From Meghimatium bilineatum (lineage: Eukaryota > Mollusca > Gastropoda > Stylommatophora > Philomycidae), in NCBI GenBank assembly GCA_034231615.1, contig CM067306.1, forward strand, positions 33,872,019 to 33,936,018: a DNA stretch of 64,000 nucleotides, in the 5' to 3' direction. Under the pieces are notes generated by a model. It was not told the DNA's origin and did no database searches. It was given only the letters and a program-made list of their open reading frames with translations. Of the stretch, positions 23,091 to 35,159 are shown in pieces (position 1 is the stretch's first letter; each line of letters starts with the position of its first letter). The position numbers and the translations under genes are program-made.

Positions 23091-24432
23091 GTGATATATT
23101 CTTCCCAGAACGTTGTCTTCGTCGTGGATACAGTGAACGTCTCTCTGTTCCGGTCAAGAAGGCCTGCACTGGCCACACATATGTTCATACATTCTTCGAT
23201 GTCGCTAGTCCATAGTCTTCTTTGTCGTCCTATTCTTCTCTTACCTGGCACTCTAGCCATCAGAATCAGCCTTTGATCATGTCATATCGCTTTAAGTGTC
23301 TAAAATATGTAGTTTTCTTCTTGTGCGTGTAGTTAGAATCCATTGTTCATTTTATTTTAGTAATTTCAAAATTTTTATGTTTTTCGTTTTCTTTGTCTGT
23401 GAAGTTCGTGGGATAATTTTGTAGCATTTTATTTTAAATAAATTTATCCTTCTGGATGTAAAAGTCCAAGTGTCGCAGTCATATGTTCCGACTGGGAAAA
23501 ATACATGATCTTAAATCTGTTATTATAGTCATATGTTCCAACTGGGAAAACACATGATCTTAAAAGTCCAAGTGTCCCAGTCATATGTTCCAACTGGGAA
23601 AACACATGATCTTAAAAGTCCAAATATCGCAGTCATATGTTCCAACTGGGAAAACACATGATCTTAAATGTGTTATTATAGTGACATTATTACAAATTTG
23701 TTATTCCTTTCTCATTTGTGTTAATTTTTGGGCTGCAAATGCGAGTCTTCTTTTCATCTCAGCTGAAGAATCTCCGGAACTATTTATATTTGCTCCCATA
23801 TTCAAAAGTGTTTACACATTCCACTTCTTTGTTATCTATTTTGATGATCTGTTTGAGCTTTGTTCCGTTTGTTGTCATATTTTTTTGGTTTTATGTGGGA
23901 TTAGATATATAATTTTGTATCTCGCTGTATATCTTTGTTGCTGTGATGAGCTGTTTCTGTCTCTCAGAAGTGTAGTAAGGAGGACTGAGTGTGTCGGCTG
24001 CAAATCTTATTTCTGGAATCTTGTATCCACCGATAATTAACGGAAGAAACTCATTTTACTCTAGTTCTCTTACATTTCTCATTATATTCTCTGCATAGAT
24101 GTTAAAATTATAAGGGGATATAGTGCACTCCTGTCACACTCCACTTGAGCAGCGAACCACTCACAAGTCTCTCCTCCACTCTTACTGCCACATGTTATTC
24201 GTGATATAGTGGTTCAATAAGATGTATTAGATTTTGGGGAAGCCTTTTCTTCTCAAGATGGACCGACCATAATTGGTGATTTTTAACACAATCAAACTCC
24301 TTTGTGTAGTCTATGGAACGCATATGTAGGTCTAAAGTGTATTCTCTACATTTCACAATGATGTTCCTCATGTTGAATATGTGGTCTCTTGTTCCTCTTC
24401 CTGCTTGAATACCGACTTGCGCTTCATGAATT
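23091..24432 (-). mobile_element. LINE family C, long decayed reverse transcriptase
   Basis: The most complete polymerase remnant here. Minus-strand blocks in order: AQVGIQAGRGTRDHIFNMRN (near 24400), RSIDYTKEFDCV (near 24300), LIHLIEPLYHE, then RFAADTLSPPY near 24000 where FADD is expected, CDTWTF, INLFKIKCYKII, and RRIGRQRRLWTSDIEECMN near 23200. Many stops and frameshifts. It contains an internal minisatellite (23480-23670). The end matches 58363-58895. Confidence 0.9.
23480..23670. repeat. Minisatellite inside a LINE
   Basis: About 4 copies of a 45-60-bp unit with CATATGTTCCAACTGGGAAA and ACATGATCTTAAA. On the minus strand each unit encodes the VFPVGTYD segment, the LINE's counterpart of the ..YG.ETWT block, so the array was made from coding sequence. 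Confidence 0.88.
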
Positions 24433-24434
24433 TA

Positions 24435-24632
24435 TATATCTAGCTTGAGTGTAACTAATATCTAGCATTGGGTGTAACTAATATCTAGCTTGGGTGTAAC
24501 TAATATCTAGCATTGGGTGTAACTAATATCTAGCTTGGGTGTAACTAATATCTAGCATTGGGTGTAACTAATATCTAGCTTGGGTGTAACTAATATCTAG
24601 CTTGGGTGTAACTAATATCTAGCTTGGGTGCA
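24435..24632. repeat. Tandem array, 22-23-bp unit, about 9 copies
   Basis: Theme TATCTAGCTTGGGTGTAACT; some units read GCATTGGG. It abuts the 5' end of the family C LINE. Confidence 0.97.
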
Positions 24633-24714
24633 TATGTAAATATCCAAAAGTTAATAATAAAGTTACAATCTGTATTTAGTACAGTTTATCTATCTAGTGG
24701 GTAAATCCTTTATT

Positions 24715-25195
24715 GCCTGTCAGGGGTAGAAGAGTTCTCTGGAGATGGCCCACGTGTGTGATGAGTATATTGTGGAATTTGTCGCCTCTTTTATTTCGGT
24801 GGTCCATCGTTTTCGAGGTCGGCCTCTATGTCTGCCTTCACTATATCTGTGTAGCATAGCTTGCTGTGGTAGTCTGCTGGTGTGTGCAAACCATTTGATC
24901 TGTTGGTTCTTAATATATTCCAAGATTGGGGCGGAACCGGTTCTTTCTCTAATGTCCTCATTTCTAACTTTGTCTCTTAGCGATATTCCCAGGATTCTGC
25001 GTAAGCATGCCATTTCAGCTGTCACTAGTTTACGTTTGACTTGTGCTGTCATTGTCCACGTTTGGCTTTGGTAGCACAGCGTTGGCACAATAATCGTTTT
25101 GATTATTGTTATTTTGGTGTATAAATCTACATTTTAATTTCTGTAGATTGGTGTCATTTGCTCTAGAGCTTGGTATGCTTTACTACACATATTGT
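24715..25195 (-). mobile_element. LINE family D, C-terminal remnant
   Basis: Minus-strand frame 25088-24720 (122 codons): PTLCYQSQTWTMTAQVKRK, EMACLRRILGISLRDKVRN, IKNQQIKWFAH, GRHRGRPRKRWTTEIKEA. The upstream 30 codons (KAYQALEQMTPIY) continue the same protein. Known LINE ends have GH where this has AH. Confidence 0.9.
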
Positions 25196-25552
25196 GTATT
25201 ACTTATTATACACGTAACAGTATCGTGTGCAACTAAACTAACAGATTAGCTTTTTATTCGTCTGGCCCGCGACTAGCTGTTATGTCTGTGTCCGTTCCAC
25301 GGGTCAAAAATGGATCTCGACTCCTAGGATACAGTATAGCCGTGAACTTCGTCTAATTATAAAACATCTGTGCAGAATTAATTAAGACTTCATTGGTTAA
25401 GTTCATGATTGTTGTCGTGATTTTCCTTTGTAAACCTGGAGTCTGATGCCAAAAATTGCTATGTCCTCCAACGAATTTACTGAAATAATCAATATGGGCC
25501 TTTGAGATCATTTTTACGTTTTCTGCGCACATGTCTTCTGTAGTGGAGACGG
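25196..25552. other. No recognisable feature
   Basis: Nothing identified. Confidence 0.5.
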
Positions 25553-25650
25553 ATATGGTATAGCAGAGTACACCACCGAGGAAAGAGACAGAACATGTTG
25601 AATGTCCGTTTTAGTCAACCTTCAATACGAACACTGTTCCTGATGAGTAT
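25553..25650 (+). mobile_element. LINE family A, diverged 3' stub
   Basis: TAGCAGAGTACACCACCGAG, then TGTTGAATGTCCGTTT and CAACCTTCAATACGAA follow the order of the family A 3' end at 12200-12300 with clear divergence. Confidence 0.6.
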
Positions 25651-26099
25651 TCTACTTATCCAAGATGCTGATAGACACTGTCTCATCAACTCTCAGCTAG
25701 TTCTAAACACGCGTTAATCTCGCATGATCTAAGATTTCATGCTATCATTTCCGCTTTACTGTTTACAACCGTAGCTTACAGCAAAGAAGCGATAGCTTGT
25801 GTTTTGTAATTGTGTAAGATCAGACGCCAGAGTAACACTGATTATAAATCAGCCTTGCGGAATAGTAAATCTTGAATCGTGTTTTTCCAACCATTTTGTG
25901 TATCAATATAAGGCATGATTGCGTTCTGTCATTTTGATTCATTTACGGCGTCTTCCTTTCTGCTATATTAATTTTTACGTCATTTTATAACTTACATTTC
26001 TCATCCCCGCCATAATAAAGTTAAAAAATAGAGTTTTCTAGAAAAAAAAATGAATTTGAAAGAGAAAGAGAAAAAGAGAGAAAAGTTGAAACGGGGAAA
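25651..26099. other. No recognisable feature
   Basis: Nothing identified. Confidence 0.5.
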
Positions 26100-26160
26100 A
26101 AATCTTGATTTATATACATACACACCAGCGCGAACACGCACACACACACACACACACACG

Positions 26161-26212
<52 letters not shown>

Positions 26213-26460
26213 TAACGAGAGTGATATAGAGAGTGAACGAGAAAAATAGAAAAAATAGAGAAAGAGAGTTCAAGGGATAAAGAAACAGAGAGAGAAAGAA
26301 ACGGAGAGAAAGAAAGAGAAAGAGAGAAAAAATATAGAAAAGAAGAGAGATATCAAGAGGATAAAACTAATGAAAATAGAGAGGGAGAGAAAGAGTGAGA
26401 GAGAAAAAGAGAGATAATAAGAGAGAAGTGCTAACAACTAGAGATAGTAAGAAAGAAATG
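26100..26460. repeat. Compound (CA)n-(TA)n-(GA)n tract
   Basis: CA repeats (26127-26181), then TA (26182-26196), GA (26197-26212) and a long purine-rich GAGA/GAAA stretch. The polypurine strand could form triplex DNA. Confidence 0.95.
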
Positions 26461-27094
26461 AAAACAATCTGGATTTTCTTGTAAGACACCAATTTGATAT
26501 GAAATCCTCTGAAGTGTTTTTGTGTGTTAATAATGGCCAGACGAGTTCTCTCGAGACCGGAAGGGCACTGAAATTACAATGCCAACCCACTCAACCAGAC
26601 GTTGATCTGGTCATTTAATAATAGAAGTTTCCAGAAGAAACTTTACTGGATAAAAGTCAAGTAGTTGGTTGGAATGATAATAACCTGGATAGGTGAGACA
26701 AACAGAATCAACAATAGTATCATGACAACAGACACTGAACGTGTGTACAATCAGAGGAAATTATAAATAACAAATGCTTCGTCGAGAGCAGTAGATTCGG
26801 CAAATTTTTCACTAATTCTTGCAGAAAATGTTCCTTTTCTTCTAAGCTGGTTCTCACAATCCCACATATTAGCAGGATTTAGTTTAAGGAACGGTATGCT
26901 GTGTGTAATTTTTTGCAGTAATGTTGCAATCTGTGCGCCCTTTGATATGGCACATCCGGCATAACAATGGTTTCTGGGTAACTTTGACTACCTATGCGAT
27001 AGGACAGTCAAATTGTCCACAAAACCTCCAAGAAAACTTTACTATTTTATCACAATACTGTCACAGTATAGAACATCATTCTGAGAGCACTGCA
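26461..27094. other. No recognisable feature
   Basis: Nothing identified. Confidence 0.5.
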
Positions 27095-27312
27095 ACTTCA
27101 ATCAGTACACAGCTATACCACTGGGGTTTCCCAGTCAGTATACAGCTATACCAGTGGGGATTCCCAGTCAGTACACCTATTCCACTGGGGATTCCCAGTC
27201 AGTATACAACTATACCACTGTGGATTCCCAGTCAGTACACAGCTATACCACTGGGGATTCCCAGTCAGTACACAGCTATACAACTGGGGATTCCCAGTCA
27301 GTATACACCTCT
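27095..27312. repeat. Tandem array, 33-bp unit, about 6.5 copies
   Basis: Theme CACTGGGGATTCCCAGTCAG, containing the palindrome CTGGGGATTCCCAG. The in-frame period gives an 11-residue repeat in the frame at 26921-27319. Confidence 0.95.
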
Positions 27313-27525
27313 CACTTGAGTAAGAAGTAGAAAATATTTGAAACGTTGCTATCAATTTTGGTAAACTGTTACAAAGAGCAAGGCGACAACTAAAAGTGAA
27401 CTATGAAAACATAGTTCTCGATATATCGGGTATACTTATTAAGTGTTCTTCTTTATTGATCTCAAACATGGACATTACTCTAAATAAGAAACGATATTGA
27501 ACACCTTCCGTTTACGTTGTCTTCA

Positions 27526-27850
27526 AAACAATTGTGAATATCTTGACGGGGAATAAGGTTACCAACGTTGAGATCATGCAAAGAGCCTGGGTTCACATAC
27601 TAATCTCAACACTTAGTCACAGAATACTCAGGCAGATTGGCCATATTTACAAGACGAATAGCAACCGCGCTCCAAAACAAATTATTGTATGTTATATAAT
27701 ATTGATAGGGTCCTAGAAGAAGAGACAAACCAAAGTTAGGATACATCGATGTATGCAAGTCATCAACAAATGATGTCGCCATCGATTATGAGAAGTGAGA
27801 ACACCTGTGGAAAGATGACGTCACATAGAAAACATTACTGCGTAGTGATG
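27526..27850 (+). mobile_element. LINE family F-like C-terminal remnant
   Basis: Plus-strand translation gives NKVTNVEIMQRAWV, RILRQIGHIYK, RAPKQIIVCYI and, after a stop, KKRQTKVRIHRCMQVIN. The order (tNvEvl.RA...RW.GHv.R....PkQ.l...l..G.R..G....R..D) is that of a common LINE end. It is decayed. Confidence 0.7.
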
Positions 27851-28620
27851 CTAATTCATGTGAAATTCAATATTGAGAAGAACCCAAGAAGGAAGATTCA
27901 TACACACTGTACAACACCCAGCTATGAAATTTTTGAGATAGATTTTTCGGCAACAATCCACATCGAGGATGGATCAGCAGTTAGTCACGAAGAGATAGGT
28001 TCGTGTATATTAGCTGTATCTGATGCAGGCTTGCTTCAGAGAATCTGTCAAGACAAAGGAAGCCATATCTAATTATAGAATAAATAAGTCATCCGTAAAA
28101 GGGAATTCGAACCAGCCTCGCTTATATGACACCTACTCGTCTTGGAAATTTAGTCAACACGTTTTCGTCACGACCTTCAGAACTCATCACTAAGAAGGAT
28201 GAGATTTTAGTCAAGACTTTCAACGTGTATATTCTCAACTCAGTATGAATATACACCGGTCGATCGAGACACAGACAACAACAATATACACACTTCACAG
28301 GTATGCAAATTCACGTGAACCACAAACATTAAAAATTAATACGTGCCAGAATGGAAACAGAAACAATTAGGTCTACCTGTAAACATAAATAACACATAAC
28401 TATAATCAAGGTTGCTTCAAATGTGACATGAATAAATGTATAATATATAGAAACATCGACAATTGATTATTAATACAGAAATAATAATACAAGAAAGTAA
28501 TCTAACTCTGAGAATGTCACATAAAATATTTTATAATTTATCCTATTTATATTATTTGCACACCGTGTCATCTAATAAAAACATATATCATTCTTTTTTA
28601 TTTGCTCCAGCATTAAATAA
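27851..28620. other. No gene recognised
   Basis: The frame ending at 28072 shows no domain beyond the LINE remnant. The remainder is AT-rich and unidentified. Confidence 0.5.
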
Positions 28621-28624
28621 TAAG

Positions 28625-29525
28625 TGTAACTACGGTTATCCATACATCTCAGTTATGTAACTACGGTCAACCATAAATTCCAGTTATGTATGTGACTACG
28701 GCCAACCATACATTTCAGTTATGTATGTGACTACGGCCATCCAAACATTCCAGTTATGTATGTGACTACGGTCAACCATACATCTCAGTTATGTATGTGA
28801 CTACGGCCATCCAAACATTTCAGTTATGTATGTGACTACGGCCAACCATACATTTCAGTTATGTATGTGACTACGGCCATCCAAACATTCCAGTTATGTA
28901 TGTGACTACGGTCAACCATACATTCCAGTTATGTATGTGACTACGGTCAACCATACATCTCAGTTATGTATGTGACTACGGTCAACCATACATCTCAGTT
29001 ATGTATGTGACTACGGTCAACTATACATTCCAGTTATGTATGTGACTACGGCCATCCAAACATTCCAGTTATGTATGTGACTACGTTCAACCATACATTC
29101 CAGTTATGTATGTGACTACGGTCAACCATACATCTCAGTTATTATGTGACTACGGTCAACCATACATCTTAGTTATTATGTGACTACGGTCAACCATACA
29201 TCTCAGTTATTATGTGACTACGGTCAACCATACATCTCAGTTATTATGTGACTACGGTCAACCATACATTTCAGTTATTATGTGACTACTTTCAACCATA
29301 CATCTCAGTTATTATGTGACTACGGTCAACCATACATCTCAGTTATTATGTGACTACGGTCAACCATACATTCCAGTTATGTATGTGACTACGGTCAACC
29401 ATACATCTCAGTTATTATGTGACTACGGTCAACCATACATTCCAGTTATGTATGTGACTACGGTCAACCATACATCTTAGTTATTATGTGACTACGGTCA
29501 ACCATACATCTCAGTTATGTATGTG
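28625..29525. repeat. Tandem array, 34/35-bp unit, about 26 copies
   Basis: Theme GTGACTACGGTCAACCATAC plus TCTCAGTTAT. Units ending TTATGTAT (35 bp) dominate the left side and units ending TTATTAT (34 bp) the right, with some mixing. Confidence 0.98.
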
Positions 29526-29849
29526 CAGGACACAGTTGTCAGTCGCCGTTATATATATGTATCATATTTTCTACATCATTGCTCATATTTGATTGATCTA
29601 TCCTGAAGTATGGCTAAAAATACACGCTATTACCACAAAAATTGAGACTGACAAATCCTTTATCTAGGATCCTACAAGATTAGATTATAACGATAACATA
29701 AATTCCCTGGTATTGTCTCATGACCTGGATTTGACTTCTGGATTTCAAAAAGAAACTAAAAGTGACCACAATTGAGTCAATTGAATTAAGTTTACAGTTA
29801 TTGTCCTTTAAAGAAGATGTTACATCGGAAATCTTCTTCTTTCGTTCAC
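29526..29849. other. No recognisable feature
   Basis: Short unique-looking spacer between two arrays. Confidence 0.5.
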
Positions 29850-30420
29850 TAATAATGTCTACATCAACCGTGTTGTTTCTTGACAAAATTGTTGGTTAAT
29901 AATGTCTATATCTGCAGTGTTGTTTCTTGTATAAATTGTTGGTTAATAATGTCTATATCTGGAGTGTTGTTTGTTGTATAAATTGTTCGTTAATAATGTC
30001 TATATCTGCAGTGTTGTTTCTTGTATAAATTGTTGGTTAATAATATATATATCTGGAGTGTTGTTTGTTGTATAAATTGTTCGTTAATAATGTCTATATC
30101 TGCAGTGTTCTTTCTTGTAAAAATTGTTCGTTAATAATGTCTATATCTGCAGTGTTGTTTCTTGTAAAAATTGTTGGTTAATATTGTCTGTATCTGCAGT
30201 GTTGTTTCTTGTATAAATTGTTGGTTTATAATGTCTATATCTGACGTGTTGTTTCTTGTAAAAATTGTTGGTTAATAATGTCTATATCTGCAGTGTTCTT
30301 TCGTGTATAAATTGTTGGTTTATAATGTCTATATCTGAAGTGTTGTTTGGTGTAAAAATTGTTGGTTAATAATGTCTATATCTGGAGTGTTGTTTCTTGT
30401 ATAAATTGTTGTATAAATTG
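29850..30420. repeat. Tandem array, 47-bp unit, built from a LINE 3' end
   Basis: About 12 copies (starts 29851, 29898 and so on). On the minus strand each unit reads QFIQETTLQI followed by a stop codon, the exact C-terminus of the adjoining family G remnant at 30376-30655. The array therefore arose by amplification of that end. Confidence 0.93.
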
Positions 30421-30655
30421 GACAGTGTTTTCCATTTCTTGTTTTGTATCATAGAGTTCACCATTCACAGATGTATCAGTAGGCTTGTATGTGTACCTTA
30501 ATGTGTCAAATTTTGATATTCTTGAAATATATTTTCTGCAATTTGGTTGGTTTTCCCACAAATACTCTTTGTTGATGTGCCAAGTTTAAATTATATACAC
30601 ATATGGCAGGTTAGCCTATTGTGTCCAGTTCTCAGTGGAAATATGATTACCTGTT
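30376..30655 (-). mobile_element. LINE family G, extreme C-terminus
   Basis: Minus-strand translation gives GHNRLTCHMCI, FKLGTST, CGKTNQIAENIFQE, then after a frameshift DTSVNGELYDTKQEMENTVQ and FIQETTLQI-stop. This is the cysteine-containing region after RNase H in this LINE type and parallels 44412-44655. Confidence 0.85.
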
Positions 30656-30660
30656 ATTGT

Positions 30661-30990
30661 CTGTTTAGTAGATGGTAATTATCCCGTGAAGAATCGGTGC
30701 TCATAAATCGGCTGAGATTGTTTAGTAGATGGTAATCATCCCGTGAAGAATTGGTGCTCATAAATCGGCAGAGATTGTTTAGTAGATGGTAATCATCCCG
30801 TGAAGAATCGGTGCTCATAAATCGGCAGAGATTGTTTAGTAGATGGTAATTATCCCGTGAAGAATCGGTGCTCATAAATCGGCTGAGATTGTTTAGTAGA
30901 TGGTAATCATCCCGTGAAGAATCGGTGCTCATAAATCGGCTGAGATTGTTTAGTAGATGGTAATTATCCCATGAAGAATCGGCTGAGATT
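30661..30990. repeat. Tandem array, 57-bp unit, about 6 copies
   Basis: Theme GATTGTTTAGTAGATGGTAA plus AGAATCGGTGCTCATAAATC. The minus strand stays open as a 19-residue repeat (STDSSRDDYHLLNNLSRFM). No homology recognised. Confidence 0.96.
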
Positions 30991-31030
30991 TTTAGCACAA
31001 ATTTATTCTTTTGAAAGTATTATATATACA

Positions 31031-31033
<3 letters not shown>

Positions 31034-31088
<55 letters not shown>

Positions 31089-31112
31089 GGCGTGCGTGCG
31101 TGCGTGTGTGTC
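31034..31112. repeat. (TG)n microsatellite
   Basis: About 26 TG dinucleotides followed by GCGTGCGTGC variants. Confidence 0.98.
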
Positions 31113-31774
31113 TTGTTGCAGACCTGGGCCATTGTGTTTCAAAATCAATTGTCACTAGTTCCGTCAGCAACTGTTCTATGTTGTTTGTTCACTCGTTTAA
31201 TCCAACTGTTAGTCGGCAGATCATCATCAGCGTGGTATGTGCAACACGTCCATTAGTGCTTTTATCTCGTCTTCAGCATGTCCTTCAACAAGTCCTAACT
31301 AACAAGTCCTGTTCTGTGTTAGTTGATAACTCTTCTAATCCAAATGTATTACACAGTGCCCTACGAAATCTCATAATAAAGGCCCTAGTTTAAATAAAAC
31401 TGTACCCCAAAAACCACATTTGAATTGACGTTCTTCGAGTAATGAAAGATTTAATACACAACACACCAAACATCAACCGGAGACATGATGACTTGAGAGT
31501 GTTGCAACGGTAACCAGCATATTCGCTTTTAATCAGACTAATTCAATTAATCTTCTGATCTCTAATGAGGAATCCTTTTTTTTAAATATTTGTATGCTGT
31601 TATATATGTTTATGTTGTTATATATTTTATGTTGCTGTATTGTTTTATGTTTTAGAAATAATAATAATAATTATATGTTTTAGAAATAATATATTTTCTT
31701 TCAGTGGTGCATTCAGACAAGTCTGTGCCTCAGTCAATTGTCCATTATTTTTCGATTTGAAACCTAGCATGCAT
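31113..31774. other. No gene recognised
   Basis: The frame at 30971-31393 starts in the TG tract; its remainder has no domain. AT-rich to the right. Confidence 0.5.
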
Positions 31775-32025
31775 GGGACAAGTGTGACCCCCAGCAATAA
31801 GCTGTGGGCCAATGTTGGGCCATATCTAACCCCCCCCCCCCAGCAATAAGCTGTGGACCAAGCATGGGCCAAGTGTGACCCAACCAATAAGCTGTGGACT
31901 AATTTTGGGCCATATATAACACACATCAATAAGTGCTGGCCATATGTAACCCCCCAGCAATAAGCACTGGACTAATGGTGGGCCATACGTACCCCAGCAA
32001 TAAATTGTGGGCTATATGATACTAG
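31775..32025. repeat. Tandem array, 31-49-bp unit, about 6 copies
   Basis: Theme AGCAATAAGCTGTGG plus GGGCCA and a C run of variable length, which explains the irregular period. Confidence 0.9.
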
Positions 32026-33019
32026 ATTATGATGCATTGCTGTGAATCATGGTTTTTCTTAACGTTGGTGATATCGCAACCAGGGAGTCACATATATTTG
32101 TATGGCGGCCACATTCACAGCCAGTGGATCACATAGATTTGCAGCGGGGTCACTAAGAAAAAAGTGGTTATGGGTGAAACCGTCTAGGAAGAGGCGTAAG
32201 AAGGTAGATATTTAAACGATAAATAACAACTGTGCTTTAATCCAAATTTGCTCCAGATCATAACACAAAGATAAATTTGTCTGAAATAAAAATAGACTTA
32301 GGTCTAAGGTTGAAAGGTTCGTGCCTCGTCAAATTGGGAATTTTAATCCCTAATTAAAAAATTAAACAGAGAATCTATATATGCAGACAACTTAAAAAAC
32401 ATGGAGGAACTCAAGGAAAGTCTTTTTTCCCATTTAACCAAGCACCAGTTGTGAGTAGTTTCTGAAAGAGACACTATTCCACGAGTGGGTACGTGCTAAA
32501 ATATTTTCAGAATCACTGCTATCGATGACTCGGCAAAGTCATACTGAGAGATAGTTTGCCCGAAACGTTTTGATGCTACACGCGTAAACATGTTCAAAGA
32601 ATTAAATTAGCTCTGTTTTTTTGTTTGTTTCCCAACATGAGTAATAGCTTATACACGCGAGAGTAATAATGTTTTTTTTGTTGAAACAACATCATGAAAT
32701 TTTAATTGAGCAGCCAAATGTTGACATTAGCAGCGTGAATGATCATTTAATTTTTGCCATCTCTGGTTTACTCTCTACGGCAGCAGACGTATTACATCCT
32801 TATGTACTCTCAAGTTTCTATGTGAATTGTTAAAAATAATGGTATTGCTAAACATTTTTTTTAAAGATCTATATTTCAAATAGTACAGTTCTGATGTGTG
32901 TATCTGAGAATGTGTTGATTGTACCTTCACGTCAGAAAATGCGGTAGGCTATGCTAGTTAGGTGGTTTCTGGTCAACCACTGACTAGGCAGCTAAGCAGT
33001 TATGGGAAACCGTGTGCAA
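32026..33019. other. No recognisable feature
   Basis: Nothing identified apart from homopolymer T runs. Confidence 0.5.
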
Positions 33020-33300
33020 TGAAATTGGTTCATAACTCACATTACCTTTACCTTCACCATGTAGTCCATAGAATGGAACACGATGTGTCATCGTGTACAG
33101 TTTAACTTTGATATCTGCGCCTTTCGGTCCGATACATCCGACTTCAGTATGGTCTAGGGCCACTTTCGTCCCTAGAGCAGTTGACTTCATCCACCAAACC
33201 TTCTTAGTAGCCTCTTAGGACATGCATGGCAGTGACACTGCCGCTAATATTTTCATACCCCCCCCCCCTTTCCTTTTTGGCCTCGAGAAACACAGGGGTG
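33020..33300 (-). mobile_element. S1 SINE-like retroposon, long form
   Basis: Minus strand, in order: a GGCC-rich start after a C run, GCATGTCCTAAGAGGCTAC, GAAGTCGGATGTATCGGACC, GTTCCATTCTATGGACTAC, matching 1676-1965. The 3' end carries GGTAAAGGTAATG, like the tail of the SINE at 9665-9965, instead of GAA repeats, so it may be a composite. The frame at 32984-33190 is incidental. Confidence 0.75.
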
Positions 33301-33362
33301 ATACTAGCCTATAAAAGAACAGTGTAAAATAAATCCTGCAGAACACTGTATTTGTTAAAGAT

Positions 33363-33785
33363 CACTATATGAGTTACTAAGAACTGTATGAGTTACACAG
33401 CACTATATGAGTTACATAACACTGTATGAGTTACATAACACTGTATGAGTTACATAACACTGTATGAGTTACATAACACTGTATGAGTTACATAACACTA
33501 TATGAGTTACATAACACTGTATGAGTTACATAACACTGTATGAGTTACATAACACTGTATGAGTTACATAACACTATATGAGTTACATAACACTGTACGA
33601 GTTACAGAACACTGTATGAGTTACATAACACTGTATGAGTTACATAACACTGTATGAGTTACATAACACTATATGAGTTACATAACACTGTATGAGTTAC
33701 ATAACACTGTATGAGTTACATAACACTGTATGAGTTACATTACACTGTATGAGTTACATAACACTGTACGAGTTACAGAACACCG
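33363..33785. repeat. Tandem array, 19-bp unit, about 22 copies
   Basis: Unit CACTGTATGAGTTACATAA with scattered A/G and T/G variants; two units read GTACGAGTTACAG. Confidence 0.98.
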
Positions 33786-33904
33786 TTACGTTCCTAGAAA
33801 AGAGAAAACTTTAGATAAAGGACATTCCTTGTAAATGAAAGGAGAATAATAATACTATAGTATTAAGACGGCACCTTTTCCAACACTAATGGGTTCAATG
33901 GATG

Positions 33905-34110
33905 ACATGAAGCGAATTACACAGTTAATTGAATATATTGGCGTTGTAACCTGGTAACTAACTGAAGAACGATGAAAAAGTGAATCACACTGTTCATTGA
34001 ATCTATTGTGTGCTGTAACCAAATAACTGACTGAAGAACGATGAATAAGTCAATCACACATTGAAGCCATTGGTTATGTAACATGATAGCTAGTCGAAGA
34101 ACGAAGAAGA
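33905..34110. repeat. Tandem array, ~68-bp unit, 3 diverged copies
   Basis: Shared AACTGAAGAACGATGAA and CACACTGTTCATTGAA-like segments. Confidence 0.8.
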
Positions 34111-35159
34111 AAATGAAGAATTGTATAGCGTATCCTTTTATCTAGAGATTGGCGCATGGATACATTGGTGCATGAATACATCTGTGATTAGTTTTTGGTG
34201 ATTAATTTGAACAGGCAGCGTGGTACACAGGGAACACACACACATACATACATCATAAGTGCTTAATCTCTTTCAGCAGATGGTGTAAGGTATTCACATT
34301 AATTTTTGTGTATTTGCTGGATGTACCAAGTCCTCGACCAGATTAATGTCCTAGAGACTGCGTCCCTTTACATATACTTCTTTTCGCCAAACAATTAGAA
34401 GGACTTATCAGCCAAGTAGTTTGACCAGGTTTTACGACATTTTAGTGAGGCTTAGATATACCGCAGACATCTATAGATACAAGGACAGGCAACACATCAC
34501 ACGTAAGGGATAGTTCCTTTGGGATTTCTTGTGTTGACCCAATTCTCACTAGTATAAACTAGAAAACAAGTAGTTTTGTTGCAGGATATTTGTTCAAGCT
34601 GATCTCATGCTACGTCACCTATCTTGATATGTCCGTTTTTTCGGGTTTTGTCTTTGGCTGGCGACACAAAGTGACCAATGAACTGCCACATCAGTCAAAA
34701 GGAGTGACACTGTGTGATATCAACCGCATGTCACATCAGTCAAGAGGAGTGACACTGTGTTAGATGAACACGAATGGCTGTTCTGTAGAAGAACTTGGCA
34801 AATATTGTACGAGAAACTCTAGCTATTTTTTGTAGCAACTGACTCTGTCTGTGACGTTTTGCAAATCCGTTTTACTCCCTTCTCTGTATCTAGATATTCA
34901 TGTCTATACACCGTCCTCAATATTTAATATTTCTCTGAATTTTTCTCTGAATCTTTCAATATTTCTCAAAAACTGCAACACCTCAGTGTAAAGTCATTAT
35001 TCCTGATGTTTACTAACTGGTTTGTCAATCTCAACCTGGCATGCCTGTTAAACAATCCTAATTTAAACCAATGGAACAATAGGTTAACACGCTAGTTGAT
35101 TAAACAATCCGTTAAACAACTGATTGAAATTTACATCAACTATTGTTAACTCACATACC
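34111..35159. other. No gene recognised
   Basis: A short duplication (CACATCAGTCAAAAGGAGTG and a near copy) at 34688-34760. Otherwise nothing identified. Confidence 0.5.

Noticed and set aside
27749-28072. 107-codon frame as a host gene exon
   Set aside because: Its start overlaps a decayed LINE end; the remainder matches nothing I recognise and has no convincing splice sites.
28625-29525. CRISPR-like array (regular ~35-bp repeats)
   Set aside because: Units are directly adjacent with no unique spacers, and the context is eukaryotic. The same applies to the arrays at 7440, 33363, 54188 and 63013.
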